NCBI GenBank assembly: GCA_002329205.1
Contig: DCTC01000001.1
Span: forward strand, 866,310 to 930,309
DNA: 64,000 nucleotides
Reading direction: 5' to 3'
Origin: Candidatus Roizmanbacteria bacterium UBA1450
GTDB lineage: Bacteria > Patescibacteriota > Microgenomatia > UBA1406 > GWC2-37-13
Under the pieces are notes generated by a model, which was given only the letters and a program-made list of their open reading frames with translations, ran no database searches and had not been told where the DNA came from. The translations under genes were made by a program, and so were the position numbers. Shown piece by piece: positions 1 through 8,077 of this stretch. Within the stretch, counting starts at the first letter, position 1; each line of letters begins with the position of its first letter.

Positions 1-1
1 T

Positions 2-958
2 GTTGCGATTTTTGTATATCATCTGGTGGGGATTGAGAGTCATAGGTCACGTCAATTACAAACGAGAGCAATACTTTTTGTATCGTTTATGCTTATTATT
101 ACGGCCTTACCCTTGTCATTCTTTTTAAAAAGCTATTCTTTCGAAGCGATGTCTTATCAGAAAATACAAAAGGTTCTTCAATCTTCACTTCAGCAAATTG
201 AACCTTCAATTTATCTTGAAAATGTTAAAACACGTATGGAACGATCCGATTATGACGGATCAGAAATTATACGGGTAGATGCCGATGTCCTGGTACCGGA
301 AGATACTTTAATAGGCTTTAATCAGAAAGAGTCAATTATTAAATCTCTTGAAAAAGCATTAGAAACAAATGTGATTTTAAATTTGAGAGTACAGAAATCA
401 ATCGCGTTGCAAACAGAAACTGATATCCAATCAAAACAAATTAAAGATCAACTCACAGATACTCTACAGAAAGAAATTGCAGCGATGGATAAGTCATTCA
501 GTATTGATACAGTATCGGTATATCTCAATGACTCTGAGGTCTGGGCGGTGAATGCCGTGTTGAGGAGTGATCCTTCCGTCCGTTTTACAGAGAACCAGCG
601 GAGGCAAATAGAGAAAAAAATGCAGTCACGGATATCTTCATCCGTAGAACTGGATTTGGAGATTATATCCCGGATCAGTCTGCAAGGACAAACAGATGTA
701 GTTATTGACAATATAAAAGCTGAAACACAAAGATATCTGACAAACAAATATCCTGACATTTCAATTATGGAGATCAGGGTAACCAATGAGAGAGACCTTC
801 AGACCTATGACATTGTGATGGTAACTACAATTCCCTCAGGAACTTCGATTTCAAGAAATGTGATAGATGATCTGAAGGTTCTTCTCGAAGTAAAATACGG
901 CGGAACATATACCTTCACGCTTGATCAAATTGAAAAAACTGTTTTTCAGTACGAATAA
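2..958 (+). CDS. Membrane protein, C-terminal part (gene enters from left edge), possibly DUF389 family
   Basis: The frame is open to the left edge, so the gene very likely begins outside the window. A GTG at 26 is the first internal start candidate but is probably not the true start. The visible part begins with a short basic stretch and one strong hydrophobic segment (about residues 22-45), followed by about 270 residues of soluble, mixed alpha/beta sequence without Cys motifs. The arrangement (basic loop, last TM, long extracytoplasmic tail) resembles the end of TIGR00341/DUF389 membrane proteins, but I see no diagnostic motif. It stops with TAA 62 bp before chaB. Treat the family name as a guess; a partial membrane protein is well supported. 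Confidence 0.5.
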   Translation, partial: VAIFVYHLVGIESHRSRQLQTRAILFVSFMLIITALPLSFFLKSYSFEAMSYQKIQKVLQSSLQQIEPSIYLENVKTRMERSDYDGSEIIRVDADVLVPEDTLIGFNQKESIIKSLEKALETNVILNLRVQKSIALQTETDIQSKQIKDQLTDTLQKEIAAMDKSFSIDTVSVYLNDSEVWAVNAVLRSDPSVRFTENQRRQIEKKMQSRISSSVELDLEIISRISLQGQTDVVIDNIKAETQRYLTNKYPDISIMEIRVTNERDLQTYDIVMVTTIPSGTSISRNVIDDLKVLLEVKYGGTYTFTLDQIEKTVFQYE

Positions 959-1020
959 CTTACTTCTCTTTGACCCATTCTTCACAATCTGTTGCAAGAT
1001 CTCATGTAGGATTCTGACAT

Positions 1021-1251
1021 ATGCCATATCATCAAAACAGTGATCTCCCTGATAGCGTAAAGGACTCATTACCGGAACACGGCCAGGATATATATCGTGA
1101 AGCATTCAACTCAGCATGGAAACAGTATGACGAACCTGAAGAGCGAAAGGGTAATCGTTCGCGTGAAGAGACCGCGCATGCTGTAGCATGGTCTGCAGTT
1201 AAAAAAGTATATAAAAGAAGAGAAATTGGGAAATGGATAAAGAAAGAATAA
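1021..1251 (+). CDS. chaB: ChaB family protein
   Basis: This 76-residue protein matches the compact ChaB fold throughout. It has the N-terminal 'LPDSVKDSLPEHGQDIYREA' segment, then 'FNSAWKQY', and a C-terminal 'AHAVAWSAVKKVYKR' helix. ChaB proteins are small, soluble and of unclear function; in E. coli the gene lies next to the ChaA cation antiporter, but no antiporter is visible here. Length is typical for the family. The gene lies between a membrane protein on the same strand and a convergent phosphoribosyltransferase gene 6 bp away. No Shine-Dalgarno (SD) sequence is obvious in front of the ATG. Confidence 0.9.
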   Translation: MPYHQNSDLPDSVKDSLPEHGQDIYREAFNSAWKQYDEPEERKGNRSREETAHAVAWSAVKKVYKRREIGKWIKKE

Positions 1252-1257
1252 AGGAGG

Positions 1258-1938
1258 TTAGTTCGGGCTTTTATATGAATGTCTTGTTGAGGACAACCAT
1301 CTGAGAACTTCATTATCTGAAGTTTGCTCAAATTGGCTGTAATAATTTCCAACTGCCCTGAGATCATCTGGAATGATAAGACATATGATGTCATCGGTAT
1401 ATTTAGATAACTTTTTCAGGTTTTGACGGGCACATACCGGTGCCGCAAAAATAAGTCTGTGCGGTTGAAGTGATCGGATAGATTTCAGTCCAGCCAATGC
1501 GGTATACCCAGTTGCCAAACCGTCATCGACCAGAATTATTGTTTTGCCTTTCATTGAAGACAGTTTCTTGCCCCCGCGGTAGAGTTGTATACGCCTGGCC
1601 ATTTCTTGTTTTTCCCTGTCAATGACTCTCTCGATTTCCTTTTCTGAAACTCCCCACCGCAAGAGGGCATCGTGATCAATTTCTCGGACATTACCTTCAG
1701 ATATTGCTCCCAGTGCAAATTCAGGATTGAACGGAGCTGCTATTTTTCGAGAAATAATGACATCTAAAGGAATTTTCAGATGCTTTGCAATTTCATAACC
1801 CACTTCTACACCCCCTCTGGGTAATGCCAATAGATAGGGCTGTTTATGGATAAATCGTTTTAGTTTTTGAGCAAGCAGAGATCCTGCTTCCCGGCGGTCT
1901 TGAAAAGTTGTAAAGGATTCTTGTCCTGTAACAATCAT
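1258..1938 (-). CDS. Phosphoribosyltransferase family protein
   Basis: A type I PRTase-fold protein of 226 aa. The sequence shows 'LALPRGGVEVGYEIA' (about residues 37-51), the usual first loop of this stand-alone PRTase family, and the PRPP-binding motif 'IILVDDGLATGYTA' (about 134-147). It has a helical insert between them, as in the 'putative phosphoribosyl transferase' group also found fused to dienelactone hydrolases. The substrate cannot be told from sequence. The start is supported by a TACAAT -10 box 10 bp upstream of the ATG. It is convergent with chaB. Confidence 0.85.
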   Translation of the reverse strand: MIVTGQESFTTFQDRREAGSLLAQKLKRFIHKQPYLLALPRGGVEVGYEIAKHLKIPLDVIISRKIAAPFNPEFALGAISEGNVREIDHDALLRWGVSEKEIERVIDREKQEMARRIQLYRGGKKLSSMKGKTIILVDDGLATGYTALAGLKSIRSLQPHRLIFAAPVCARQNLKKLSKYTDDIICLIIPDDLRAVGNYYSQFEQTSDNEVLRWLSSTRHSYKSPN

Positions 1939-2007
1939 AATTAATTAAATTGTAGTATTTCATAATTATTTCTCATGAGAATGTAATTGCCGTAATAGCT
2001 TTGTTAG

Positions 2008-2034
2008 ATATGTGTAAGGTGTTTTTACACATAT
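2008..2034. promoter_or_regulatory. Inverted repeat, possible operator
   Basis: A perfect 10-bp inverted repeat (ATATGTGTAA, 7-bp spacer, TTACACATAT) in the 185-bp gap between the PRTase gene and the small coiled-coil gene. A TATAAT box follows at 2056-2061. There is no T-run on either strand, so an operator is more likely than a terminator. Confidence 0.35.
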
Positions 2035-2123
2035 ATTACACATTGCTTATTTTCCTATAATAATAATTATTTATACTTGTGAGATTAAATTATTTGTAAT
2101 GTATAGGTGAGGAGGTGGTATAT

Positions 2124-2273
2124 ATGAATTTTATCAACGATCAGAAAGAAGAATGGCAAGAGGAACTGAAATTCCTCAAAAGCAGAGTAGAGAACGTATC
2201 CAACGAAACAAAGATGGCAATACAAAAAAGAATTGAGGAACTCGAGTCTCGATTGGAGCAAATCTCAGGGTAG
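2124..2273 (+). CDS. Small coiled-coil protein (49 aa)
   Basis: A short ORF with an unusually strong Shine-Dalgarno (GAGGAGGTGG, 2109-2118) ending 5 bp before the ATG, which is the main reason to believe it. The product is highly charged and predicted to be one long amphipathic helix with heptad-like Leu/Val/Ile spacing (LKFLKSRVENV, later IEELESRLEQI). There is no TM or signal. It resembles short coiled-coil proteins common in small bacterial genomes; function unknown. It ends 4 bp before the stop of the convergent dehydrogenase gene. Confidence 0.7.
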   Translation: MNFINDQKEEWQEELKFLKSRVENVSNETKMAIQKRIEELESRLEQISG

Positions 2274-2277
2274 AGAC

Positions 2278-3279
2278 TCAGGTAACCGTGTTGGTAGGAT
2301 TTCCCTGGAGAAATGATTTAATATTGTCAATTGTCGTATGCTCAATTCTTGAAAGTGCTTCTGTACTGTTAAAAGCATTATGCGGGGTGATTATCACTTT
2401 GGGATGTGTCATAAGGTAATGATCCATGATAAGTGTTTTCATGTCCGCTTCTTTCTGAAACTGCGGGGAAAGAATAGCTGCTTCTTCTGTCAGCTCTTTT
2501 TCTTCTTCCAACACATCCAGTGCTACTCCTTCAAGTATCCCTTCGTTGAGACCTTTGATGAGCGCTTCGGTCTGGATGAGCCCACCTCGGGCAGTGTTTA
2601 CGATATAACTTCCTTTTTTCATTCGTAAGATATTCTCCTGATTGATAAGATGTTTTGTTTCGGGGACAAGGGGAAGATGAAGTGTAATAATATCAGCTCT
2701 GGTAAGAAGTGTATCGATATCTACATATTCAAATCCGTACCGTTGCTGCAAATCTGCATCTTGGGATCGGTTGTATACAACAATTTTCATACGAAGTCCG
2801 TGAGCAATACGAAGTACGTTGATTCCGATCTTTCCCAAACCGATAATACCGATTGTTTTTCCGAAAAGATCAGTTCCGCGGATTTGCGTATGATCGAAGT
2901 TGATCTGCTTTGCCTGATTCACTGATTCATATATTTTACGGGTCAGACCGAGAATGAGAGCAAACGTGTGCTCAGCTACTGTATTGCTTCCGTATTCAGG
3001 GACATTGCATACAGTGATATCGTGATTGTTACAATAGTCCAGATCAATATGATCATAACCGGTAGATCTTGTCGCGATACATTCAAGTTGGGGAAGTTGT
3101 TCTAATACCTGTTTTGAGAGGTCTGAATAAATAAACGAAGAGATAATTTGTGCATCTTTATATTTTGTCACATTTTCGACAGTCAATTTTTCTGATACGA
3201 GCTCAGCTTCGGGGAACGTCCCATCAATAATTTCACGTTCCCAGCCTTCGGTTTCAAAATAGACAATACGTTTATTCAT
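2278..3279 (-). CDS. D-isomer-specific 2-hydroxyacid dehydrogenase
   Basis: A 333-aa NAD-dependent oxidoreductase of the D-2-hydroxyacid dehydrogenase family, interconverting a 2-hydroxyacid and its 2-oxoacid. Visible features are the N-terminal catalytic-domain signature 'CNVPEYGSNTVAEHTFALIL' (about residues 90-109), the Rossmann motif GLGKIG (about 147-152), the 'NTARGG' substrate arginine (about 228-233), and the C-terminal 'TPHNAF' catalytic histidine. Overall it looks most like fermentative D-lactate dehydrogenases, which would suit an anaerobic fermenter with reduced metabolism, but substrate specificity is inferred. A TATCAT -10 box lies 8 bp before the ATG. It is divergent from the secreted CAP-domain gene, with only 30 bp between starts. 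Confidence 0.88.
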   Translation of the reverse strand: MNKRIVYFETEGWEREIIDGTFPEAELVSEKLTVENVTKYKDAQIISSFIYSDLSKQVLEQLPQLECIATRSTGYDHIDLDYCNNHDITVCNVPEYGSNTVAEHTFALILGLTRKIYESVNQAKQINFDHTQIRGTDLFGKTIGIIGLGKIGINVLRIAHGLRMKIVVYNRSQDADLQQRYGFEYVDIDTLLTRADIITLHLPLVPETKHLINQENILRMKKGSYIVNTARGGLIQTEALIKGLNEGILEGVALDVLEEEKELTEEAAILSPQFQKEADMKTLIMDHYLMTHPKVIITPHNAFNSTEALSRIEHTTIDNIKSFLQGNPTNTVT

Positions 3280-3309
3280 ATATTCATATGATACAATAGT
3301 TACTTCAAG

Positions 3310-3975
3310 ATGCTAGCTCAATTGGCAAAGAAAAGCTATCTGGGGCTCATTTTTAGTTTTCTTTGCATCACACAACCAGCGTTCGGATCTGAGCTTGTTA
3401 CCATTCCTCGAAGTCAGCCACAGTCTTATTGTTCTTCCGTGCACAACAATGAGTACTGTTCGGTTTCTCACAAGGGAACAGCCTGTGTTAAAGGTATCTC
3501 TGTCCGTGTTCCGACACCTACACCAACTTTCACTCCATCCCCTACATTTACACCTTCTCCGACTCCGCAATCGCAAGAACCTGAAAATCTGGAAATTGAA
3601 TTAAACAATAGCGAAAAGCCGACATCGTTGAGTGCTGACTTCATTTTTGAGATGATAAATTCTCACCGTACTCAATTGGGTTTGCCGGCTTATCAGAAAG
3701 ATGAACAGCTTTGTTCGCTCGCCCGGGAACGCGGGCCGGAATTGTATGATGAGATCTTTGTTACAGGCAATATTCACGGTGGTTTTAATGCCAGGAACCT
3801 TCCCTACTGGATTACCGAAAATATGAAGTACGGCGAAAGCGAATCTGATGTATTTAACTGGTGGTTGAGTTCAGGGATCCACAGAAAAGCGATTGAGGGA
3901 AATTTTACTTATAGCTGCGGTGAATGTTATGGTAAAAGCTGTGTACAGCTTTTTACGAGCTATGCTCCGAAATAA
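3310..3975 (+). CDS. Secreted CAP (SCP/PR-1-like) domain protein
   Basis: The 221-aa product has an N-terminal signal peptide (hydrophobic core about residues 10-24, cleavage after 'AFG'). A Cys-containing segment follows, then a Pro/Thr-rich linker with repeated 'PTPTFTPSP' (about 67-87), then a C-terminal CAP-type domain beginning 'FIFEMINSHRTQLGL'. The domain carries the family elements 'LCSLARERGPEL', a His-Gly pair ('NIHGGF'), 'TENMKYG' and 'WWLSSGIHRKAI', and ends with paired cysteines. CAP domains are extracellular and have varied roles, including cell-wall and host interactions. Expected location is the cell surface or outside. Spacing to the divergent dehydrogenase gene suggests overlapping divergent promoters (TACAAT at 3293-3298). 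Confidence 0.8.
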   Translation: MLAQLAKKSYLGLIFSFLCITQPAFGSELVTIPRSQPQSYCSSVHNNEYCSVSHKGTACVKGISVRVPTPTPTFTPSPTFTPSPTPQSQEPENLEIELNNSEKPTSLSADFIFEMINSHRTQLGLPAYQKDEQLCSLARERGPELYDEIFVTGNIHGGFNARNLPYWITENMKYGESESDVFNWWLSSGIHRKAIEGNFTYSCGECYGKSCVQLFTSYAPK

Positions 3976-4006
3976 CAGGAACAACGTATTGTTCAAATTA
4001 TCTTCC

Positions 4007-4036
4007 TTGACTTATGTAACAATTATTCTTTATAGT
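4007..4036 (+). promoter_or_regulatory. Sigma-70-type promoter for the 160-aa coiled-coil gene
   Basis: TTGACT (4007-4012), 18-bp spacer, TATAGT (4031-4036). It predicts a transcript start near 4043 and a leader of about 36 nt, one of the few in this window that is not leaderless. Confidence 0.6.
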
Positions 4037-4078
4037 TAATATTCGACAGTAAATAATTATTATTTTTACGTTTTTACT

Positions 4079-4561
4079 ATGGAAGAAACTACGACTACCA
4101 ATGATGAGCAATTAGAAAGTAATGAAGAGCTGGAACATGAAATTGAGGCATCTACCAATATAGATTCTGACAACAAAGTTGAGCGCATTATGAGTCTGGA
4201 AAATATGATTAACGGCTATCTGATGGATCTTGATAAATTACAAAAAGATTTAAAGGAACAATCCGCAATGCTCAAGGATGTTTTCGAGAATGACGCTGAA
4301 TATGCTGCTGCGAGTGAAAAAGCCCGTGAAGTGCAAAAAATGAAAAAAGAAATCAAAGACAAACTGACTCAGGATCCGTCTGTTGCACTTCTGGATGCAA
4401 AAGTCAATGACCTCAAAACCGAAGTTAAAGATGTACGTCAAGCCCTTTCCGATTATCTTCATCAATATTATCAAGAAAGCGGATTAACCCAAATCACGGG
4501 TTCAGACGGTGAAGTACGTGAGATCGTGACAACGGTCAAGCTGGTAAAAAAGAGAGAATGA
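4079..4561 (+). CDS. Acidic coiled-coil protein, unknown function
   Basis: A 160-aa soluble protein with no recognised family. The first 35 residues are very acidic and Thr/Asn-rich, probably disordered. The rest is a long heptad-patterned coiled coil ('MSLENMINGYLMDLDKLQKD' onward) rich in Lys/Glu. The C-terminal 30 residues are less regular ('GLTQITGSDGEVREIVTTVK'). It is preceded by a good promoter and convergent with a membrane-protein gene one base away. The name is left open; a structural or nucleoid/cytoskeletal role would be speculation. Confidence 0.7.
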   Translation: MEETTTTNDEQLESNEELEHEIEASTNIDSDNKVERIMSLENMINGYLMDLDKLQKDLKEQSAMLKDVFENDAEYAAASEKAREVQKMKKEIKDKLTQDPSVALLDAKVNDLKTEVKDVRQALSDYLHQYYQESGLTQITGSDGEVREIVTTVKLVKKRE

Positions 4562-4562
4562 T

Positions 4563-4895
4563 TTACCGTTTGCCAAATCCTTGAAATACGTAAGCGATTA
4601 CTCCGATAATGAGAGCGAGTACTAGTATGTTTGAAAAGCCGGAGATGGCAATAATTCCAAAAAAAGCAAGAATCCATAAAATCAGTACGATACTTGCCAG
4701 TCCCCGAAACGGCCACGGGAGCATACCGATCACCCAAAGAATAAGTGCAAATACAAGCAGGTCATAAAGAGAGATTGATCTACCGAAAGCAATAAATAAA
4801 GTTGTGTCTTGGAGTGTCAGAAAAGGGAGCTGGATATACCCCAGTATAAAAAGAATTACCAGGAATATAAGCAATAAAGTAACCATATGTACCAT
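4563..4895 (-). CDS. Small polytopic membrane protein
   Basis: From the ATG at 4895 the product is 110 aa and almost entirely hydrophobic, with about four TM segments broken by short loops ('LTLQDTTLFIAFGRSISLYD', 'PWPFRG'). An in-frame extension further upstream would run across the opposite-strand holin-like gene and its sequence looks like shadow coding, so I start here; ATG at 4886 is an alternative. The repeated small TM hairpins and final 'YVFQGFGKR' give no family I can name with confidence. It ends 1 bp from the convergent coiled-coil gene. Confidence 0.65.
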   Translation of the reverse strand: MVHMVTLLLIFLVILFILGYIQLPFLTLQDTTLFIAFGRSISLYDLLVFALILWVIGMLPWPFRGLASIVLILWILAFFGIIAISGFSNILVLALIIGVIAYVFQGFGKR

Positions 4896-4954
4896 TATAG
4901 CGAAGTCAGCTGTCAAGTAAAGATTTCTTACTATTCTCTTACGAATATATTTTC

Positions 4955-4983
4955 TTGACGGGCTATATTTCATTTGATACCAT
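4955..4983 (+). promoter_or_regulatory. Promoter for holin-like gene (leaderless layout)
   Basis: TTGACG (4955-4960), exactly 17 bp, TACCAT (4978-4983), then 6 bp to the ATG at 4990. The predicted transcript begins at or within a few bases of the start codon. Confidence 0.65.
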
Positions 4984-4989
4984 ATTTTT

Positions 4990-5325
4990 ATGGGTTTTAT
5001 AGTTAAACTTCTGATCAATGCACTGGCTGTTGCCATTACAGCATATGTTTTGCCGAATGTCGAAATAAACAGCTTCCTGACGGCAATTATTGTCGCACTT
5101 GTACTTGCTGTCATCAATATGTTTATTAAACCTATCGTCGCTATTTTGACCCTTCCTATCAATATTCTGACACTCGGATTACTGTCTTTTATCATTAATG
5201 GCCTTTTTATCCTTATTGCCAGCAACCTTGTGGATGGCTTTACTGTTGGAGGTTTTCTATGGGCTGTCATCTTCAGTATAGTTCTTTCTATCGTTTCATC
5301 GATTCTTGGTATATTTGCCAAGTAA
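4990..5325 (+). CDS. Phage holin family 4 (DUF360/YvlD-like) membrane protein
   Basis: A 111-aa integral membrane protein with four TM helices. The family pattern is plain: 'ALAVAITAYVLPNVEINSF', then 'ALVLAVINMFIKPIVAILTL', 'PINILTLGLLSFIINGLFI' and the loop 'VDGFTVGGFLWAVIFSIV'. This is the 4-TMS holin-superfamily-IV/YvlD type, widespread in bacteria and not necessarily phage-derived. It has its own promoter with leaderless spacing. The role is unknown; envelope stress or small-molecule passage has been suggested for relatives. Confidence 0.85.
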   Translation: MGFIVKLLINALAVAITAYVLPNVEINSFLTAIIVALVLAVINMFIKPIVAILTLPINILTLGLLSFIINGLFILIASNLVDGFTVGGFLWAVIFSIVLSIVSSILGIFAK

Positions 5326-5404
5326 GGAGACTTGCACTCTGAATTTATTTTCATTATCATGTACCACGCATGAATGCGTATTTTGTTAGCAGATATTATC
5401 TCCT

Positions 5405-6652
5405 ATGCACGACTCAATTATTTGTCCGAACTGCAAACAGCCGATTCCTCTTACTGATGCTATCACGCATCAAGTAAATGAGCAGCATAGAAACGAATTG
5501 CTTGCATTGCAAAAAAAAGCTGAGGAAGAAAAACAAAAGCTGATCTCTCTCTCAAGAAAACGGATACAGGAAGAAAAGGAAAAAAGTCGGGAAGAAGCGG
5601 TTACCGAGCTCAAGGAAAAATTAAAAGAAGAAATGTCTCTTGAGCTTAAGAATATTCAAAATGAATCCAAAGAACGAAAAGAACAAAATGAGAAACTACA
5701 GGAACAGCTTCTTGAGATGAATAAAATGATCCGTCGCCTCCAGGATGAAAACAGAGAAAAAGAACTTGAGATGCAAAAAAAGTTTAATGAGGAGCAGGAT
5801 AAATTACGGAAAGAAGAACAAAAAAGAATCGAAGAACAGTTCAAGCTCAGAATGCTCGAGCAAGAGAAAAAACTAACAGATGCAATAAAAGCAAATGAGG
5901 ACCTGAGGCGAAAATTGGAACAGGGGTCACAGCAAATGCAGGGAGAAGTGCTGGAGCTTGCTATCGAGGAATTGTTGCAAAAAGAATTCCCATTTGATGA
6001 AATTCGGGAAGTGCCCAAGGGTGTAAACGGAGCCGATATCATACAGGTCGTTCGAAATCGCGGCGGTAAGGTATGTGGTACTATCATCTGGGAAACAAAA
6101 CGAACAAAAAATTGGAGTAATCAGTGGATCCCCAAGCTAAAAAGCGACCAGCGTCAAGTAAAAGCAGAGATAGCGGTGTTGGTATCCGAAGTTGTTCCTG
6201 ACGGAATAGACCATTTTGGTCTCAATGACGGAGTCTGGGTATGTCGGTTTGAGTTTATAACGGGAATTGCATATGCTCTTCGCGCGCAAATATTGGAAAT
6301 TGCCTCAGTTAAATCCTCACAAAAAGGTCAGGAAGGGAAAATGGAAATCCTCTATGAATATGTAACAAGCGTAGAATTCAAGCATAGGGTTGAAGCTATT
6401 TTGGAATCGTTTACCAATATGCAGGAAGAGATTGAAAAGGAGAGACGATGGTTTGCCCTCAAGTGGGCGCGGGAAGAGAAAAATCTTCGCAAGGTATTTG
6501 ATTCGACACTTGGTATGCAAGGTGACCTTCAGAGTATCGTTGGGAAATCACTACCTGAACTTGATGCGGTAGAATCATTACCGAATGGCGAGCCTGAAGA
6601 TACTACAGACAAGGAGAAACCTCATACATTATTCGATACCGAAGAAGTATAA
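5405..6652 (+). CDS. DUF2130 domain-containing protein
   Basis: 415 aa. The N-terminus has a zinc-knuckle-like CPNCKQPI (residues 7-14). A very long charged coiled coil (about 25-180) and a globular C-terminal region follow. The globular region opens with 'QGEVLELAIEELLQKEFPFD', the hallmark of DUF2130, and continues with 'GADIIQVVRNRGGKVCGTIIWETKRTKNW' (written here in parts: GADIIQVV, GTIIWETKRTK). DUF2130 has a restriction-endonuclease-like look (D and ExK), so a nucleic-acid role is plausible, but this is inference. A TATTAT box ends 5 bp before the ATG (leaderless layout). The next gene starts 7 bp after the stop. Confidence 0.85.
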   Translation: MHDSIICPNCKQPIPLTDAITHQVNEQHRNELLALQKKAEEEKQKLISLSRKRIQEEKEKSREEAVTELKEKLKEEMSLELKNIQNESKERKEQNEKLQEQLLEMNKMIRRLQDENREKELEMQKKFNEEQDKLRKEEQKRIEEQFKLRMLEQEKKLTDAIKANEDLRRKLEQGSQQMQGEVLELAIEELLQKEFPFDEIREVPKGVNGADIIQVVRNRGGKVCGTIIWETKRTKNWSNQWIPKLKSDQRQVKAEIAVLVSEVVPDGIDHFGLNDGVWVCRFEFITGIAYALRAQILEIASVKSSQKGQEGKMEILYEYVTSVEFKHRVEAILESFTNMQEEIEKERRWFALKWAREEKNLRKVFDSTLGMQGDLQSIVGKSLPELDAVESLPNGEPEDTTDKEKPHTLFDTEEV

Positions 6653-6659
6653 TAAAATC

Positions 6660-7292
6660 ATGCATCCTGTCGGAAAATTTATCATAACTCTTCCTATTGC
6701 GATCCTTCTCATTGCACTTCTTCTAAATTCCTCAACCATTGCCCAAAAGGCCAATTTAGATGTAGATGGCGTTTATCGGTTGCCAACATCCAATACGGAT
6801 GAATCTAGCCCTTCTGATAATCCATTTACACAGTTTTTTTCAGGCAATCAAGGATCATCATCAATAAATTTGGAAGGACCGCTTGTATGCAGTTATAAAG
6901 ATGAGATATCAGATATTTCAGTAAAAATATTCCAAAAGAATATCTATGCAGAAATCAAACAGGAAGATCAAATAACAAAAGTAATGATGGTGAACGGGGA
7001 CGTATATAAGTGGCAGCATGGGGAGTATACCGGTGAGAAAATTGTAGGCGTTGGACAGTATGTCTCTCTTCTTGAAAGTTTTTCAGCATTTATTTCCCCT
7101 GATATGATTTTTTCACTGCTGCCTCAGGCACAGGAATCACAGACTCTCACATCCGACCAGGTTCAGAATCTGAAAGACTCGTGTAAGCCCGGCACTATTG
7201 ATTCACAGATTTTTTCTGTACCGAAAGCTATAAAATTTACTGAAGTAGATGTGAGTGAATTGCAGAAAATCGAGAAAATTGAAATCGAATAA
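6660..7292 (+). CDS. Exported/anchored protein of unknown function
   Basis: I start at the ATG at 6660 because TATAAT (6648-6653), overlapping the end of the DUF2130 gene, lies 6 bp upstream. This start also gives a clean N-terminal signal anchor (about residues 5-28). The remaining 180 residues are extracytoplasmic, beta-rich and contain two cysteines ('LVCSYKD', 'KDSCKPG') that could form a disulfide. A short Ser/Asp/Asn-rich linker follows the anchor. No family recognised. It ends 15 bp from the 3' end of the opposite-strand 5S gene. Confidence 0.7.
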   Translation: MHPVGKFIITLPIAILLIALLLNSSTIAQKANLDVDGVYRLPTSNTDESSPSDNPFTQFFSGNQGSSSINLEGPLVCSYKDEISDISVKIFQKNIYAEIKQEDQITKVMMVNGDVYKWQHGEYTGEKIVGVGQYVSLLESFSAFISPDMIFSLLPQAQESQTLTSDQVQNLKDSCKPGTIDSQIFSVPKAIKFTEVDVSELQKIEKIEIE

Positions 7293-7307
7293 AAAGCCAA
7301 AAAAAAA

Positions 7308-7424
7308 CTGGCTACGACCTACTTTCCCCGTACTTCGATTTGAAGTGAGTATCATCGGCGCTAACCCGTTTCAAGACTCTGTTCGGGATGGGAAGAGTTG
7401 GTTCCAGGTCGCTCAAGTAACCAG
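7308..7424 (-). rRNA. rrf: 5S ribosomal RNA
   Basis: On the minus strand the 117-nt sequence carries the 5S core: a 5' CTGGTTAC that pairs with the 3' GTAGCCAG (helix I, 8 bp), the conserved 'CCCATCCCGAACAG' loop region, 'GTTAGCGCCGATGATACT', and 'GGAAAGTAGG' near the 3' end. A run of nine T follows the 3' end directly and would act as a terminator. No 16S, 23S or tRNA gene adjoins it, so this 5S is transcribed alone. Confidence 0.93.
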
Positions 7425-7431
7425 AGCCACT

Positions 7432-7460
7432 ATTATAGCGTAAGAATTTTTCAGATGCAA
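7432..7460 (-). promoter_or_regulatory. Promoter of the isolated 5S rRNA gene
   Basis: Minus-strand TTGCAT (7455-7460), 17-bp spacer, TATAAT (7432-7437). The distance to the 5S 5' end is 7 bp, so transcription should start at or one base from the mature 5' end. The region is shared with the divergent PH-like gene. Confidence 0.6.
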
Positions 7461-7501
7461 GGGGGAATGACGATATTTATTTTTTGCTATAATTGAATGT
7501 A

Positions 7502-8062
7502 ATGCCACCGCAACTATCCCCGTCACACAACTTATCTCATACATTTCTTGTTCGACCGGATATTCAATTTACCACACAGCATGAAAATGAAGAAGTGGTA
7601 TTGGTTGTACGCAGACATCTATTGACTCAAATCCCATGGATAGTAAATGCGACCATTTTTATCGTTCTTGTTATCCTGGCTAATCTCCTGTTGCCGGGAG
7701 TATTGGATGCAAATCATATTATTGTGTTCAATCTTTTTGCTGCCTTTTTGATCTTTAATTATATATGGGTCAATTTTTTGCTATGGTACTTTACTGTCGG
7801 TATGGTTACGACTGAACGGATAATAGACCTTGATTTTTTCAATATTTTATATAAAGAATTCTCTGCAACGACAATCATTCAGGTAAGCGATATTACAACC
7901 AGGATAGGCGGTTTTTTCGGTTCATTATTTCATTTTGGCGATGTATTGGTGAAGACGGAAGGCTTTCAGCAGAATATTGAATTTGACGAGGTCCCCGAAC
8001 CGTCTCAGGTTGTGGAGATTATCAATGCATTAATGCCGAAGGATGTAGGATTGCCAAGCTGA
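7502..8062 (+). CDS. PH-domain-like (bPH2/YdbS-type) membrane protein
   Basis: 186 aa from the ATG at 7502, chosen because an extended -10 (TGCTATAAT, ending 7493) lies 8 bp upstream. The N-terminus contains a bPH2-like start 'VVLVVRRHLLTQIPWIVNA'. Two TM helices follow (about residues 49-68 and 76-98), then 'WYFTVGMVTTERIIDLDFF', 'LYKEFSATTIIQVSDITTR' and a repeated beta region with 'GDVLVKTEGF'. This is the usual architecture of bacterial PH-domain membrane proteins that are very common in CPR genomes. The function is unknown. An SD-preceded gene follows 15 bp downstream, so 7502-10150 is probably one operon. Confidence 0.8.
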   Translation: MPPQLSPSHNLSHTFLVRPDIQFTTQHENEEVVLVVRRHLLTQIPWIVNATIFIVLVILANLLLPGVLDANHIIVFNLFAAFLIFNYIWVNFLLWYFTVGMVTTERIIDLDFFNILYKEFSATTIIQVSDITTRIGGFFGSLFHFGDVLVKTEGFQQNIEFDEVPEPSQVVEIINALMPKDVGLPS

Positions 8063-8077
8063 AAGGAGTAATAGTAT

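Noticed and set aside
4896..5360. Minus-strand extension of the small membrane protein gene over the holin-like gene
   Set aside because: The extra sequence is Lys/Arg/Ile-rich shadow translation of the plus-strand holin-like gene, which has its own perfect promoter; the hydrophobic protein starts naturally at 4895.
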